NCBI RefSeq assembly: GCF_003121485.1
Contig: NZ_QAVX01000012.1
Span: forward strand, 1-64,000
DNA length: 64,000 nt
From: Dyella sp. C11
Lineage (GTDB): Bacteria > Pseudomonadota > Gammaproteobacteria > Xanthomonadales > Rhodanobacteraceae
Direction: 5' to 3'
Shown: positions 9,701-17,872 of the stretch, in pieces
Numbering within the stretch: position 1 is the first letter of the stretch
Layout of the letters: each line of letters opens with the position of its first letter
The notes under the pieces: model-generated
Database searches by the model: none
The model's input: only the letters and a program-made list of their open reading frames with translations
Told to the model about the DNA's origin: nothing
Program-made: the position numbers and the translations under genes

Positions 9701-11702
9701 CCACAAGGGCATGGGCATCACCGCGAAGGGTGCATGGGAGTCGGTCAAGCGCCACTTCCGCGCGCTGGGCCGTGACAGCCAGTCGCAGGACTTCACCTGT
9801 GCCGGCATCGGCGACATGTCCGGCGACGTGTTCGGCAACGGCATGCTGTTGTCGCGTCACATCAAGCTGGTCGCGGCGTTCGACCATCGCCACATCTTCC
9901 TCGACCCGACGCCGGACATCGAACGCTCGTTCGTTGAACGCGAACGCATGTTCAAGCTGCCGCGTTCGAGCTGGGACGATTACAACAAGACGCTCATCTC
10001 CGCGGGTGGCGGCGTGTATCCGCGTACGCTGAAGTCGATTCCGATTTCGCCGGAAGTGCGCGTGGTGCTCGGCCTCAAGCCGGAAGTGACGCAGCTGACG
10101 CCGAACGAACTGCTCAGCGCGATCCTGAAGGCACCGGTCGACCTGCTGTGGAACGGCGGTATTGGCACGTACGTGAAGTCGACGGCTGAAACCCATGCCG
10201 ACGTGGGCGACCGCGCCAACAACGCGCTGCGCGTCAACGGTGCGGAACTGCGTTGCAAGGTGATCGGCGAGGGCGGCAACCTGGGCTTCACCCAGAAGGG
10301 TCGCATCGAGGCTGCGCAGCACGGCGTGCTGCTCAACACCGACTTCATCGACAACTCGGCCGGCGTGGACACCTCCGATCACGAGGTGAACATCAAGATC
10401 CTGCTGGGCGATGCCGTGCAGCGCAACGAGCTCACGCTCGACCAGCGCAACACGCTGCTCGCCAGCATGACCGACGAAGTGGGCCAGCTGGTGCTGTGGG
10501 ACAACTACCGCCAGAACCAGGCCATTACGCTGATGGAGCACCAGTCGGTGCATCGCATCGGTTCGATGGCGCACTTCATCCGCATGCTGGAATCGGAAGG
10601 CCTGCTCGACCGCCAGGTGGAAAACCTGCCGACCGAAGCCGAGCTGACCGAGCGCAAGACGCGCGGCATCGGCATGACGCGTCCGGAACTCTCCGTGCTG
10701 CTGTCGTACGACAAGATCAAGCTGTACCAGCAGCTGCTCGACTCGGATGTGCCGGAAGATCCGTACCTCTCCAAGGAGCTGGTGCGTTACTTCCCGGAAC
10801 CGCTGCACGCCAAGTACGCCGAGCACATGCAGCGCCACCGCCTGAAGCGCGACATCATCGCCACGGCCGTCACCAACTCCACCATCAACCGCATGGGCGC
10901 CACCTTCATGATGCGCATGCAGGAAGACACGGGGCAGGGCCCGGCGTCCATTGCCAAGGCATATACGGCAGCGCGTGAAATCCTCGATGCGCGTGAGCTG
11001 TGGTCGCAGATCGAAGCGCTGGATGGCAAGGTGGCCGAGAACACGCAGATCGACGCGATCCTGCAGATCTGGTCGCTGCTGCGTCACACCACGCGCTGGC
11101 TGCTGAACCGTCCGGGCGGCACGCTGGACATCAACGCCAACGTGGAGCGTTACCAGGCCGGCGTCACCGAGCTGCGCGCTGCGTTACCGGTGGTGCTCAC
11201 CGAGACGGGCAAGCAGGAATTCGCCACCAGCCAGGAGAAGTGGGAAGGCCTTGGCATGCCGGGCGAACTCGCCCTGCGCATGGCACGCATGCCGGAACTT
11301 CGCGCGATGCTCGACATCGTTGAAGTGGCCCAGCAGAGCGGCCAGCCCATCGCCAAGGTGGCCGGCGTGTTCTACGAGCTGGGTGAAGCGCTCGACCTGG
11401 AATGGCTGCGCAGCCAGATCGAGGCGCTGCCGGTGGAAGGTGCATGGCACGCACAGGCACGTGGTTCGCTGCTGGATGAGCTCAACCACCAGCATCGCGC
11501 ACTTGCCCTGCAGGTACTCACCATGACCGGCAATGCCAAGGACGTCTCGCCGGTGCAGGCATGGCTGCAGCGTGACGACGCCACGCTGAAGTACACGCGC
11601 AACATGCTGGCGGAAATCCTGACGCAGAACGCGGACTACCCGATCGCATCGGTCGCCGTCCGTCGCCTGGCGCAGCTGGCACAGGTGCCGGTGACCCAGT
11701 AA
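6768..11702 (+). CDS. gdhB: NAD-specific glutamate dehydrogenase, large (about 180 kDa) type
   Basis: This 1644-residue enzyme converts L-glutamate to 2-oxoglutarate and ammonia with NAD+, and is mainly catabolic. The length and the long N-terminal regulatory region, with ACT-like segments over roughly the first 600 residues, are those of the L-GDH180 class known from Streptomyces, Pseudomonas and xanthomonads. The catalytic core shows GGLRWSDRREDFRTEVLG followed by VPVGSKGGFYVKRPP, with the substrate-binding lysines, and a Rossmann segment including GEGGNLGFTQKGR. The frame is open from 6690, but I chose the ATG at 6768 because MNAIRAA begins family-like sequence. The ribosome binding site is weak, so the start is less sure than the identity. 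It is monocistronic. Confidence 0.95.
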   Translation: MNAIRAASNSSFPTVVLEELKQSGFPTQRLDEAQFFISAFFARIADGDLELHTSREWAALIADLLNFMQQRQPGHASVRVVNPETGHAGRSYIEVVTDDMPFLVDTVTMVAAEHLQIHAVIHPVVEVSRDAAGKLLKIGAADGQPESVMHFEVDRVANDEELAKLKTRLEGALEDVRVVVADWKKMRDQALAIAGDLPSRQLPIDSASVTEATEFLRWLADDNFTFLGYREYEVTEADGEEVLRANEGSGMGILHKSERSLAPRSLRSLVASDLPQSGSTDAIILTKTNARSHAHRPGYMDYVGVLKFDANGKPVAEQRFLGLFSSNAYMARPQDVPLVRQKFEYVMERSGLKRDSHSGKALRHILETLPRDELFQSSDEELYNTAMGTLELRQRARTRLFVRRDRYGRFVTCMVYVPRERFNTSVRERIESLLKDAMRGESLDSSVLMGEAALVRLHVVIRPKIGDQVQYDVAALEKGVATIVRNWHDDVRDELVNALGDHDGVVLANRYAKAMPAGYMEDVSAIAAAQDVHQLSQLKGDDAVRMSFYHPAARPEELRFKVYRSGGDIALSEVLPQLENLGLRVLTEHLYDINVGGTTLYIQDFEVQTAGSLAFSVEQVGTLFEDAFEQIWRGNAENDGFNRLVLGAKLSWRQVAMLRGYCKYLLQTGVAFSQSYMEDAFNRYPAIAGLLVELFLAKFDPRRETLSADELKRAGDLLRGEMQVLIPESLRHAHPALVDGLVAALSKPRDEQINVIEEAIGTLLETVSSLDDDRILRSFIALIRGTLRTSFFQQWNDQYRSYISFKFDSHNVPDLPKPVPYREIFVCAPRVEGIHLRFGSVARGGLRWSDRREDFRTEVLGLVKAQMVKNTVIVPVGSKGGFYVKRPPVNGDRDAQLAEGIACYRMFISGLLDITDNLIEGKVVPPHDVVRHDNDDPYLVVAADKGTATFSDIANAISVEHGFWLGDAFASGGSNGYDHKGMGITAKGAWESVKRHFRALGRDSQSQDFTCAGIGDMSGDVFGNGMLLSRHIKLVAAFDHRHIFLDPTPDIERSFVERERMFKLPRSSWDDYNKTLISAGGGVYPRTLKSIPISPEVRVVLGLKPEVTQLTPNELLSAILKAPVDLLWNGGIGTYVKSTAETHADVGDRANNALRVNGAELRCKVIGEGGNLGFTQKGRIEAAQHGVLLNTDFIDNSAGVDTSDHEVNIKILLGDAVQRNELTLDQRNTLLASMTDEVGQLVLWDNYRQNQAITLMEHQSVHRIGSMAHFIRMLESEGLLDRQVENLPTEAELTERKTRGIGMTRPELSVLLSYDKIKLYQQLLDSDVPEDPYLSKELVRYFPEPLHAKYAEHMQRHRLKRDIIATAVTNSTINRMGATFMMRMQEDTGQGPASIAKAYTAAREILDARELWSQIEALDGKVAENTQIDAILQIWSLLRHTTRWLLNRPGGTLDINANVERYQAGVTELRAALPVVLTETGKQEFATSQEKWEGLGMPGELALRMARMPELRAMLDIVEVAQQSGQPIAKVAGVFYELGEALDLEWLRSQIEALPVEGAWHAQARGSLLDELNHQHRALALQVLTMTGNAKDVSPVQAWLQRDDATLKYTRNMLAEILTQNADYPIASVAVRRLAQLAQVPVTQ

Positions 11703-11769
11703 GCGGCAGGGTCTGCTCGGTCACGCCGGGCAGACCTCGCGGCTTCCAGCTTTTCCATCGGCCCGTACC

Positions 11770-11809
11770 CCCCACCGTCATTCCCGCTTTCGCGGGAATG
11801 ACGGTGGGG
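11770..11809. repeat. Perfect 18-bp palindrome, family A repeat (copy 2)
   Basis: The arms at 11770-11787 and 11792-11809 pair perfectly over 18 bases around a TTTC loop. The core CGTCATTCCCGC/GCGGGAATGACG is the same motif as at 63-174, here collapsed into a single tight hairpin rather than a separated pair. It lies 68 bases past gdhB and could stabilise its mRNA end. Confidence 0.75.
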
Positions 11810-11846
11810 CAAATACGTCGTGCTTGTGGGTGACGCTGTCACCAGC

Positions 11847-11881
11847 GAAGGGCGCAGACCGGCGACGGTCTTGCGCCCTTC
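11847..11881 (+). terminator. Strong hairpin between gdhB and nadK
   Basis: GAAGGGCGCA and TGCGCCCTTC pair perfectly over ten bases, and GACC/GGTC extends the stem after one bulged T, leaving a GGCGAC loop. No T-tract follows, so an intrinsic terminator is only possible. A structured leader for nadK, which starts about 50 bases later, is the alternative. Confidence 0.4.
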
Positions 11882-11931
11882 GTCCATCTAGGATCAACTG
11901 ACGCCCTTACCATCGACTGTTGACCGGCCCT

Positions 11932-12693
11932 ATGCGCTTCGCCTTCGTCGCCAGCGAAACCAACGTCGCCCAGCAGGCGCGTCGTAAGCTCATCGATCGC
12001 TATGGAGACACGCCGCCCGAAGAGGCGGACGTCATCGTGGCCCTGGGTGGCGACGGCTTCATGCTGCGCACGCTGCATGCTTATCGCGCGCTGCCTGCAC
12101 CCGTCTATGGCATGAAGCTGGGGCGCGTGGGCTTCCTGATGAACAAGCATCGGCTCGATGAACTCGAGGAGCGCATTTCCCGTGCGCATGCCGCAGTGCT
12201 GTATCCCCTGGAAATGCGCACGATCTGCACGAACGGGGAAGTGACACATGCGCTGGCTTTCAACGAAGTCTCGCTGCTGCGCCAGAGCAACCAGGCGGCG
12301 CACCTGGAAGTGAAGCTCAACGACACGGTGAAACTGCAGAACCTGGTCTGCGACGGCATCCTGGTGTCCACGCCGGCCGGCTCCACCGCGTACAACCTGT
12401 CTGCACACGGGCCGATTCTTCCGCTGGATGCCAACGTGCTCGCGCTGACGCCGATCAGTCCGTTCCGCCCGCGTCGCTGGCGCGGCGCGATCCTGCCGCA
12501 CCGCACGCTGGTCACGTTGCGCGTGCTCGATCCGGGCAAGCGTCCCGTGAGTGCCACGGCCGATTACCTGGAAGTGCGCGACATTCGCGAAGTGGAAATC
12601 CGCCAGTCCGCAGGGCAGGGCGTGCGCTTGTTGTTCGACCCGGAACACAACCTGGAACAGCGCATCCTGGACGAACAGTTCGCGCAGGATTGA
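11932..12693 (+). CDS. nadK: NAD kinase
   Basis: This 253-residue cytoplasmic enzyme phosphorylates NAD+ with ATP to give NADP+. The signature GGDG lies at residues 39-42 in [14 protein letters not shown], and the NE pair of the substrate site is in [11 protein letters not shown]. The later family block [16 protein letters not shown] is intact. It is slightly shorter than the E. coli protein (292), mostly at the N-terminus, as is usual in xanthomonads. I chose ATG at 11932 over the in-frame TTG at 11920. It is followed 51 bases later by the 5'-nucleotidase gene on the same strand, so co-transcription is likely. Confidence 0.93.
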   Translation: MRFAFVASETNVAQQARRKLIDRYGDTPPEEADVIVALGGDGFMLRTLHAYRALPAPVYGMKLGRVGFLMNKHRLDELEERISRAHAAVLYPLEMRTICTNGEVTHALAFNEVSLLRQSNQAAHLEVKLNDTVKLQNLVCDGILVSTPAGSTAYNLSAHGPILPLDANVLALTPISPFRPRRWRGAILPHRTLVTLRVLDPGKRPVSATADYLEVRDIREVEIRQSAGQGVRLLFDPEHNLEQRILDEQFAQD

Positions 12694-12744
12694 GCGCAAC
12701 AGGCGTCCCATCCGCGTCACGCGACCCATGCTAGATTGCACGCC

Positions 12745-13674
12745 ATGAGCCGCCCCAAGACAGACGCCCACGATCCATCGGCCACCACGGACAACCGCCT
12801 TGTGGTGGCCATTTCCTCGCGTGCCCTGTTCGATCTGGGTGACAGCCACGACCTGTTCGAACGCGAAGGCCTTGATGCCTATCGTTCCTTCCAGATCGAT
12901 CACGAGAACGAGATCCTCAAGCCGGGTGTGGCATTCCCGCTCGTGCAGAAGCTGCTGGGCCTGAACAAGCTCGCGGGCGATGTGCCGCCGGTGGAAGTGA
13001 TCCTGCTGTCGCGCAATTCCGGCGACACGGGACTGCGCATCTTCAACGCCATCCAGCATTACGGGCTGGAGATCAGCCGTGCGGCGTTCACCAGCGGCGC
13101 GCCAACTTCCGACTACATCGCGCCGTTCAAGGCCGACCTGTTCCTCTCCGCCAATGCCGAAGACGTGGGGCGCGCACTCGCCGCCGGCGTGGCTGCTGCC
13201 ACCATCCTGCCGTCCATCGCGCCACCGCGTGCCACCGAGCAGCTGCGCATTGCCTTCGATGGCGATGCGGTGATCTTCGGCGACGAAGGCGAGCGGGTGT
13301 CGCGCGAGGAAGGCCTTGAAGCCTTCCACCGCAGCGAGCACCAGCTGGCCAACGAGCCGCTGTCGGTAGGGCCGTTCCGCGGCTTTCTCAGCGCCGTGCA
13401 TCGCCTGCAGGCCGCGTTTCCGGCCGAAGATTCACCCATTCGCACCGCACTGGTCACCGCGCGTTCCGCACCCGCGCACAAGCGCGTCATCCTCACCTTG
13501 CGCCGCTGGGGCGTGCGTATCGACGAGGCCTTGTTCCTGGGCGGGCGCGACAAGGGGCCGTTCCTGGATGCATTCGGCGCCGACATTTTCTTCGATGATT
13601 CACCGGCGAACGTGGAATCCGCGCGCAAGCATGTGGCCACCGGCCATGTGCCGCATGGCGTGTCCAATCGATAG
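12745..13674 (+). CDS. Cytosolic 5'-nucleotidase (NT5C1-like family)
   Basis: This 309-residue protein matches the bacterial branch of the family named after eukaryotic cytosolic 5'-nucleotidase IA. It would remove phosphate from nucleoside monophosphates. Typical blocks are VVAISSRALFDLGDSH near the N-terminus, IEVILLSRNSGDTGLRIFN-like sequence in the middle (here VEVILLSRNSGDTG), IAFDGDAVIFGDE and a C-terminal IFFDDSPANVESA, which supply the acidic metal-binding residues of a HAD-like fold. The ATG at 12745 was taken rather than the upstream TTG at 12736. Its position right after nadK suggests a shared role in nucleotide balance, which is inference. Confidence 0.85.
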   Translation: MSRPKTDAHDPSATTDNRLVVAISSRALFDLGDSHDLFEREGLDAYRSFQIDHENEILKPGVAFPLVQKLLGLNKLAGDVPPVEVILLSRNSGDTGLRIFNAIQHYGLEISRAAFTSGAPTSDYIAPFKADLFLSANAEDVGRALAAGVAAATILPSIAPPRATEQLRIAFDGDAVIFGDEGERVSREEGLEAFHRSEHQLANEPLSVGPFRGFLSAVHRLQAAFPAEDSPIRTALVTARSAPAHKRVILTLRRWGVRIDEALFLGGRDKGPFLDAFGADIFFDDSPANVESARKHVATGHVPHGVSNR

Positions 13675-13718
13675 GGCGCCTCACCACTACTGATCGATAG
13701 GGCACCCCACCTACTACG

Positions 13719-13837
13719 GTGGGAGCGCACCCTGTGCGCGACCGCAGCGTCGCGGGTTGCCTCTTTGGACGCTTGTCGTGATGACCCAGCCGCGACGGGG
13801 CTTATATGGGACGGTCGCGCACAGGGTGCGCTCCCAC
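13719..13837. repeat. Dispersed inverted repeat, family B (copy 1)
   Basis: Two perfect 24-base arms (13719-13742 and 13814-13837), starting GTGGGAGCGCACCCTG, face each other across about 70 bases. Near-identical arms recur at 32468, 32703 and, diverged, at 52391. It lies between the convergent 5'-nucleotidase and aldo/keto reductase genes. The layout is that of REP/BIME-like elements moved by RAYT transposases. No such transposase is in this window. Confidence 0.8.
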
Positions 13838-13869
13838 ACGCAAGCGCCACACGCGGGCGCCGTGCGCCA

Positions 13870-14742
13870 TCAGGGCACGCCATGGCCCTTACTGGCCGTC
13901 CAGATGGCGTACCAGTCTTCGGCATCCAGTTGCACATCCAATGCGGCCACGGCTTCGCGCAGACCGTCGATACGACCTGTGCCGGTAATGACATGCGGGC
14001 GTGACGGATGGCGCAATGCCCAGGCAAAGGCCAGGGTGGTGAGGCTGATGTTGTAGCGGCCAGCGATGGCTTCCATCTCTGCGCGCACGCGCACAGCCTG
14101 TTCGTCATCGCCGGTGAACAGGCGACCACCGCCGAGCGGCGACCAGATCATGGGGCGCAGGCCAAGCTGCTGGGCCTGGTCGAGCGTACCGTCGTCCAGT
14201 GCATCCATCTGCAGGGGCGACAGTTCGATCTGGTTGGTGATCAGCGGATGATGCTGGTGCAACAACGCGAACTGGCTGGTCGTGTGGTTGGATACGCCCC
14301 AGTGCGCCACCTTGCCTTCGCGTGTGAGCGTGGCGAAGGTGTCGGCGAGTGCGGCGGCATCCATCAGGTAATCCGGTCGATGGATCAGCACCAGATCGAG
14401 CTGCTCGGTATGCAGGTTGCGCAGCGATTGTTCCACCTGCGCGCGCACGTAGGCGGCGGAGGTGTCGTAGTAATTGATGCGGTAGGGCTTGTCGGCGGAA
14501 CGCAGGCGGATGCCGCACTTGCTCACCAGCTGCATGCGCTGGCGCAGCGCAGGCGAGGCCTTCAAGGCTTCACCGAACTGCGCTTCGGCCTGGTAATCAC
14601 CATAGATGTCGGCGTGATCGAAACTGGTGATGCCCAGCTCCAGCGCCTGCTCGATCCAGCGCACGCGCTCGTCCACGCTGAGCTTCCAGCTGACGATGCG
14701 CCACAGGCCGGCGACGATGGGGGAAAGAGTAAGGTTGGTCAT
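13870..14742 (-). CDS. Aldo/keto reductase (YdhF-like)
   Basis: This 290-residue NADPH-dependent oxidoreductase has the (beta/alpha)8 fold of the AKR superfamily. The catalytic tetrad is complete: Asp42 and Tyr47 in DHADIYG, Lys75 in SKCGIRL and His121 in IHRPD. The length, the N-terminal SPIVAGLWRI and the WSPLGGGRLF block fit the E. coli YdhF branch, whose physiological substrate is unknown. The gene lies 27 bases downstream of the purine permease on the same strand, which suggests a two-gene unit, though no metabolic link is evident. The ribosome binding site is weak. Confidence 0.88.
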   Translation of the reverse strand: MTNLTLSPIVAGLWRIVSWKLSVDERVRWIEQALELGITSFDHADIYGDYQAEAQFGEALKASPALRQRMQLVSKCGIRLRSADKPYRINYYDTSAAYVRAQVEQSLRNLHTEQLDLVLIHRPDYLMDAAALADTFATLTREGKVAHWGVSNHTTSQFALLHQHHPLITNQIELSPLQMDALDDGTLDQAQQLGLRPMIWSPLGGGRLFTGDDEQAVRVRAEMEAIAGRYNISLTTLAFAWALRHPSRPHVITGTGRIDGLREAVAALDVQLDAEDWYAIWTASKGHGVP

Positions 14743-14769
14743 GTCACTGAAAGCTCGGTAGATGGGTCG

Positions 14770-16083
14770 TCACAAGTGCGCCAGCAGCACGGCCGAGAGC
14801 GCGGCGATCACCCACATCGCCGGCTTGATGTCCTTGCTGCGCCCGGTGCAGGCCTTGATGATGACGAAGGAAAGAAAGCCGTAGGCCACGCCATCCGTGA
14901 TGGAGTAGGTCAGCGGGATCAGGATCATGGCGAGGAAGGCGGGAATGGCCTCGTCGAATCGGTGCCATTCAATTTGCGTGACCGATTCCATCATGAACAC
15001 CCCGACCAGCACGAGCGCAGGCGCGGTGGCGATGGCCGGCACCAGCGACAGCAGCGGCGAGAGAAACAGGAAAGGCAGGAAGCACAGGCCCGCCACCACG
15101 GCGACCAGCCCGGTGCGTCCACCCACCGAGATACCGGCGGCGGATTCGATATAGGCATTCGCCGGGCTGGTGCCCAGCGGGGCGGAGATCAGGGCAGCGA
15201 AGGCATCCACGCGCATCGACTGTTTGATCTGGCGCGGCTGGCCATGTTCGTCGTACAGCTTGCCGGCTTCGGCGATGGCCAGGAAGGTGGACAGCGCGTC
15301 GAAGAATGAAGTGAACAGCATGACGAAAATGAAGGGCCAATAGACCACCTTCAGCGAACCGAGCAGATCCAGTTGGCCCATCGCCGAGAAATCCGGCGCA
15401 GCGAAAAAACCGCCCCAATTGACCAGCGTCTTGGTGGCGATGGCTGCTGGCCAGTACGCCGTGCCATCGCCCCACAGCCGACCGATGGGAATGGCGATCA
15501 GCGTGGTGAACACGATGCCGAGCATCAGCGCACCGGTGATCCTGCGCGCCACAAATACCGTCGTTGCAGCCAGTCCGATCAGGAAGGTGATGACCACCGG
15601 ATTGAGCGAGGCCGAACGCACGATGGTCACCGGATCGCCGATGACGAACTTGGCATTGACCAGGCCGATCAGGCTGATGAACAAGCCGATGCCGCAGGAC
15701 ACCGCATGCCGCAGGCTGGCTGGAATCGCCTCGACCACCAGCTTGCGTGCATTGAACGCAGCCAGCACCGCGAAGATCAGGCCGGACCAGAACACGCAGC
15801 CCAGCGCGGTCTGCCAGGGCAGTTTGCCGACGTGAACCATGACGAAGGCGAACAGCGCGTTCATGCCCATGCCCGGCGCGATCAATACCGGATTGCGCGC
15901 ATACAGGCCCATCGCGCAGCTGCCCAGAAAACTCACGATCACGGTGGCCGTAAGCGCCCCCGCGAACGGTACGCCAGCCTGGGCGAGGATGCCGGGATTG
16001 ACCACGATGATGTACATCGCGGTGAGAAACGTAGTGATGCCGGCGAGCACTTCGGTCTTGATCGAAGAGCCGGCAGCGCGCAC
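14770..16083 (-). CDS. AzgA/NCS2-family purine permease
   Basis: This protein of at least 437 residues imports guanine, hypoxanthine or adenine with protons. It has about 13 hydrophobic helices and the family blocks GITTFLTAMYIIVVNP, PGMGMNALFAF and TSPANAYIESAAGISVGGRTG. The only conventional start, GTG at 16083, falls inside conserved sequence: upstream in the same frame the codons read ALERYFG, the usual opening of this family. Further upstream the frame has no ATG, GTG or TTG before a stop; the only near-start is CTG at 16140. The true N-terminus is therefore uncertain (see findings). It precedes the aldo/keto reductase gene by 27 bases. Confidence 0.9.
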   Translation of the reverse strand: MRAAGSSIKTEVLAGITTFLTAMYIIVVNPGILAQAGVPFAGALTATVIVSFLGSCAMGLYARNPVLIAPGMGMNALFAFVMVHVGKLPWQTALGCVFWSGLIFAVLAAFNARKLVVEAIPASLRHAVSCGIGLFISLIGLVNAKFVIGDPVTIVRSASLNPVVITFLIGLAATTVFVARRITGALMLGIVFTTLIAIPIGRLWGDGTAYWPAAIATKTLVNWGGFFAAPDFSAMGQLDLLGSLKVVYWPFIFVMLFTSFFDALSTFLAIAEAGKLYDEHGQPRQIKQSMRVDAFAALISAPLGTSPANAYIESAAGISVGGRTGLVAVVAGLCFLPFLFLSPLLSLVPAIATAPALVLVGVFMMESVTQIEWHRFDEAIPAFLAMILIPLTYSITDGVAYGFLSFVIIKACTGRSKDIKPAMWVIAALSAVLLAHL

Positions 16084-16246
16084 GCCGAAGTAGCGCTCGA
16101 GTGCGGTGGCGTCGTGCTGGGGCGGGGCGGCGCTGGGCAGGTCGCTCGGGTCCGCGGCAAGGTGTGGGGGCTTATTCTCCCATGTTCACGGGGTGGGCTT
16201 GCTATGGGTACGTTCTGACCGTGGCGCCAACACGCGCCCCCATAGC

Positions 16247-16377
16247 CGTCATTCCGGCGCAGGCCGGAATCCAGTGGCCACGGTCCATGCTTTTCGCGGC
16301 GCAATCCATGATTGGCAAAGACCGTCGCGATACGGGTGCGTGCTCGCTACTGGATTCCGGCCTGCGCCGGAATGACG
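16247..16377. repeat. Dispersed inverted repeat, family A (copy 3)
   Basis: Arms beginning CGTCATTCCGGCGCAGG (16247-16275) and ending GCGCCGGAATGACG (16349-16377) face each other across about 73 bases. It occupies most of the gap between the purine permease promoter and the end of the mdt operon. The remainder of 16084-16414 shows no gene. Confidence 0.78.
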
Positions 16378-16414
16378 AGCAAAAGAGGCGCACGTTGACG
16401 TGTGTGAGTGGACC

Positions 16415-17872
16415 TTACTTCGCAGTTACCGCCACCGGCGCATGCCCCAGCTCATCCGCCGACCAGCCACCCCCCAGGTCGCCATACAACGACACCGCAT
16501 CAAGCAGCCGCTGCTGCTGCACGCTCAGCGCGTCCTGCTCCGCGCTCAGTTGCGTGGTCTGTGCCGTGGCCGCGGTGGTGTAGTCGACCGTGCCCGCCTG
16601 GTATTCGTTGAAGGCGATCTCCGCGCCACGCGTGGAATCCTTCACGGCGGCGTCGAGCACCTGCGCCTGCTGCGCCAGGATGGTGATGCCGGAAAGATCG
16701 TCTTCCACGTTCTGCAGCGCGGTCAGCACGGTGCCGCGGTAGTTGGCCACGGCGGCTTCGTAGTTGGCACGGGCGGCGGCGACATCGCCGTGACGAGCAC
16801 CGAAGTCGAGCACGGTCTCCGTGGCGTCGGCACCCAGCGACCACACATGGTTTGCCGCGTGCAGCAAACCGGCCAGTGGCGATTGCGAAAAGCCATCCGC
16901 GCCGGAAAGCGTAAGCGACGGGTAATAGGCGGCGATGGCCACGCCGACGGAAGCATTCTCCGCGGCCATCTGGCGCTCGGCCACGGCAATGTCCGGGCGA
17001 CGCTGCAGCAACGTGGAAGGAACGCCCGTGGGTACGCTGGGCAAGGTCGGCAGCTTGGCGTTGTGCGGAACGTCGAGTTCTTCTGGGTTCTTGCCCACCA
17101 GCACGGCAATGGCGTGCACGTACTGCGCGCGCGACACGCCCAGTGCGATCAACTTCGATTGCGCGCTTTCCAGCTGCGTTCGTGCGGTGATGACGTCCGA
17201 AGGCGCGATCGTGCCAGCCTTGCCTTGGTTGTCGACCACGCGCAGATATTCCTTGTACTCATCGACCGTCTTCTGCAGCAGGTCGATATTCGCATCGGTC
17301 ACACGCAGGTCGATCACCGCGGTGGCGAGCGCGGTTTGCTCGGTGAGCGTGGCATTGGCCAGCGTGGCCTGGCTGGCCTGCGCGTTGGCCTTGTTTTCCT
17401 CGATGGTGCGACGAACCTTGCCCCACAGATCCGGCGCCCAGCTCACATTGCCTTCCAGCGAACCAGACGTGCTGATCGGCCGCAGATGCTCGACGCCGCT
17501 GCCGGCATTGCCCGCCGCCGCGCGCTGCTTGCTGCCCGCGCCGGTGATGCCGAGGGTGGGAAACAGCGAAGCGCGCGCCACTTCGACTTCGGCCATGGCG
17601 GCCTGATAGTTCGCATAGCTCTGCGCCACTGTCTGGTTGGATACCGCCACCTGCGGCTCCAGTTCGTTGAGCAGCGGATCGTTGAACGACGTCCACCAGT
17701 CGCCCTTGGGCGCGTCGTCCGCGGGCGTGGCGGTGGTCCAGCCCGGCAGTTCCTTGTACTGCGTGGGCACCTTTGCGTCGGGACGATGGTAGTCGGGGCC
17801 GACCATGCAGCCACCCAGCGTCATCGCGAGGGTGATGGCAAGAACGTTGCGGATTAAGGGACTCGTGTTCAT
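16415..17872 (-). CDS. Outer-membrane efflux channel, OprM/NodT family lipoprotein
   Basis: This 485-residue TolC-type factor forms the trimeric outer-membrane duct of a tripartite pump. The start at 17872 gives a lipoprotein signal ending LGGC (Cys22), followed by the hallmark VGPDYHRP. Two repeated outer-membrane efflux domains follow, residues about 55-245 and 275-465, rich in alanine helical heptads. Blocks such as PDLWGKVRRTIEENKA, LLQRRPDIAVAERQMAAENA and FNEYQAGTVDY are typical of NodT proteins. The start overlaps the stop of the second RND pump by four bases (ATGA), so the gene is translationally coupled as the last gene of the mdtABC-type operon. This is the OpmB position in the Pseudomonas muxABC-opmB operon. 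Confidence 0.93.
   Translation of the reverse strand: MNTSPLIRNVLAITLAMTLGGCMVGPDYHRPDAKVPTQYKELPGWTTATPADDAPKGDWWTSFNDPLLNELEPQVAVSNQTVAQSYANYQAAMAEVEVARASLFPTLGITGAGSKQRAAAGNAGSGVEHLRPISTSGSLEGNVSWAPDLWGKVRRTIEENKANAQASQATLANATLTEQTALATAVIDLRVTDANIDLLQKTVDEYKEYLRVVDNQGKAGTIAPSDVITARTQLESAQSKLIALGVSRAQYVHAIAVLVGKNPEELDVPHNAKLPTLPSVPTGVPSTLLQRRPDIAVAERQMAAENASVGVAIAAYYPSLTLSGADGFSQSPLAGLLHAANHVWSLGADATETVLDFGARHGDVAAARANYEAAVANYRGTVLTALQNVEDDLSGITILAQQAQVLDAAVKDSTRGAEIAFNEYQAGTVDYTTAATAQTTQLSAEQDALSVQQQRLLDAVSLYGDLGGGWSADELGHAPVAVTAK

Noticed and set aside
8373-11087. Open frame of 904 codons on the minus strand inside gdhB
   Set aside because: Antisense to a well-supported enzyme; residues are His/Gln/Arg-rich without hydrophobic core pattern.
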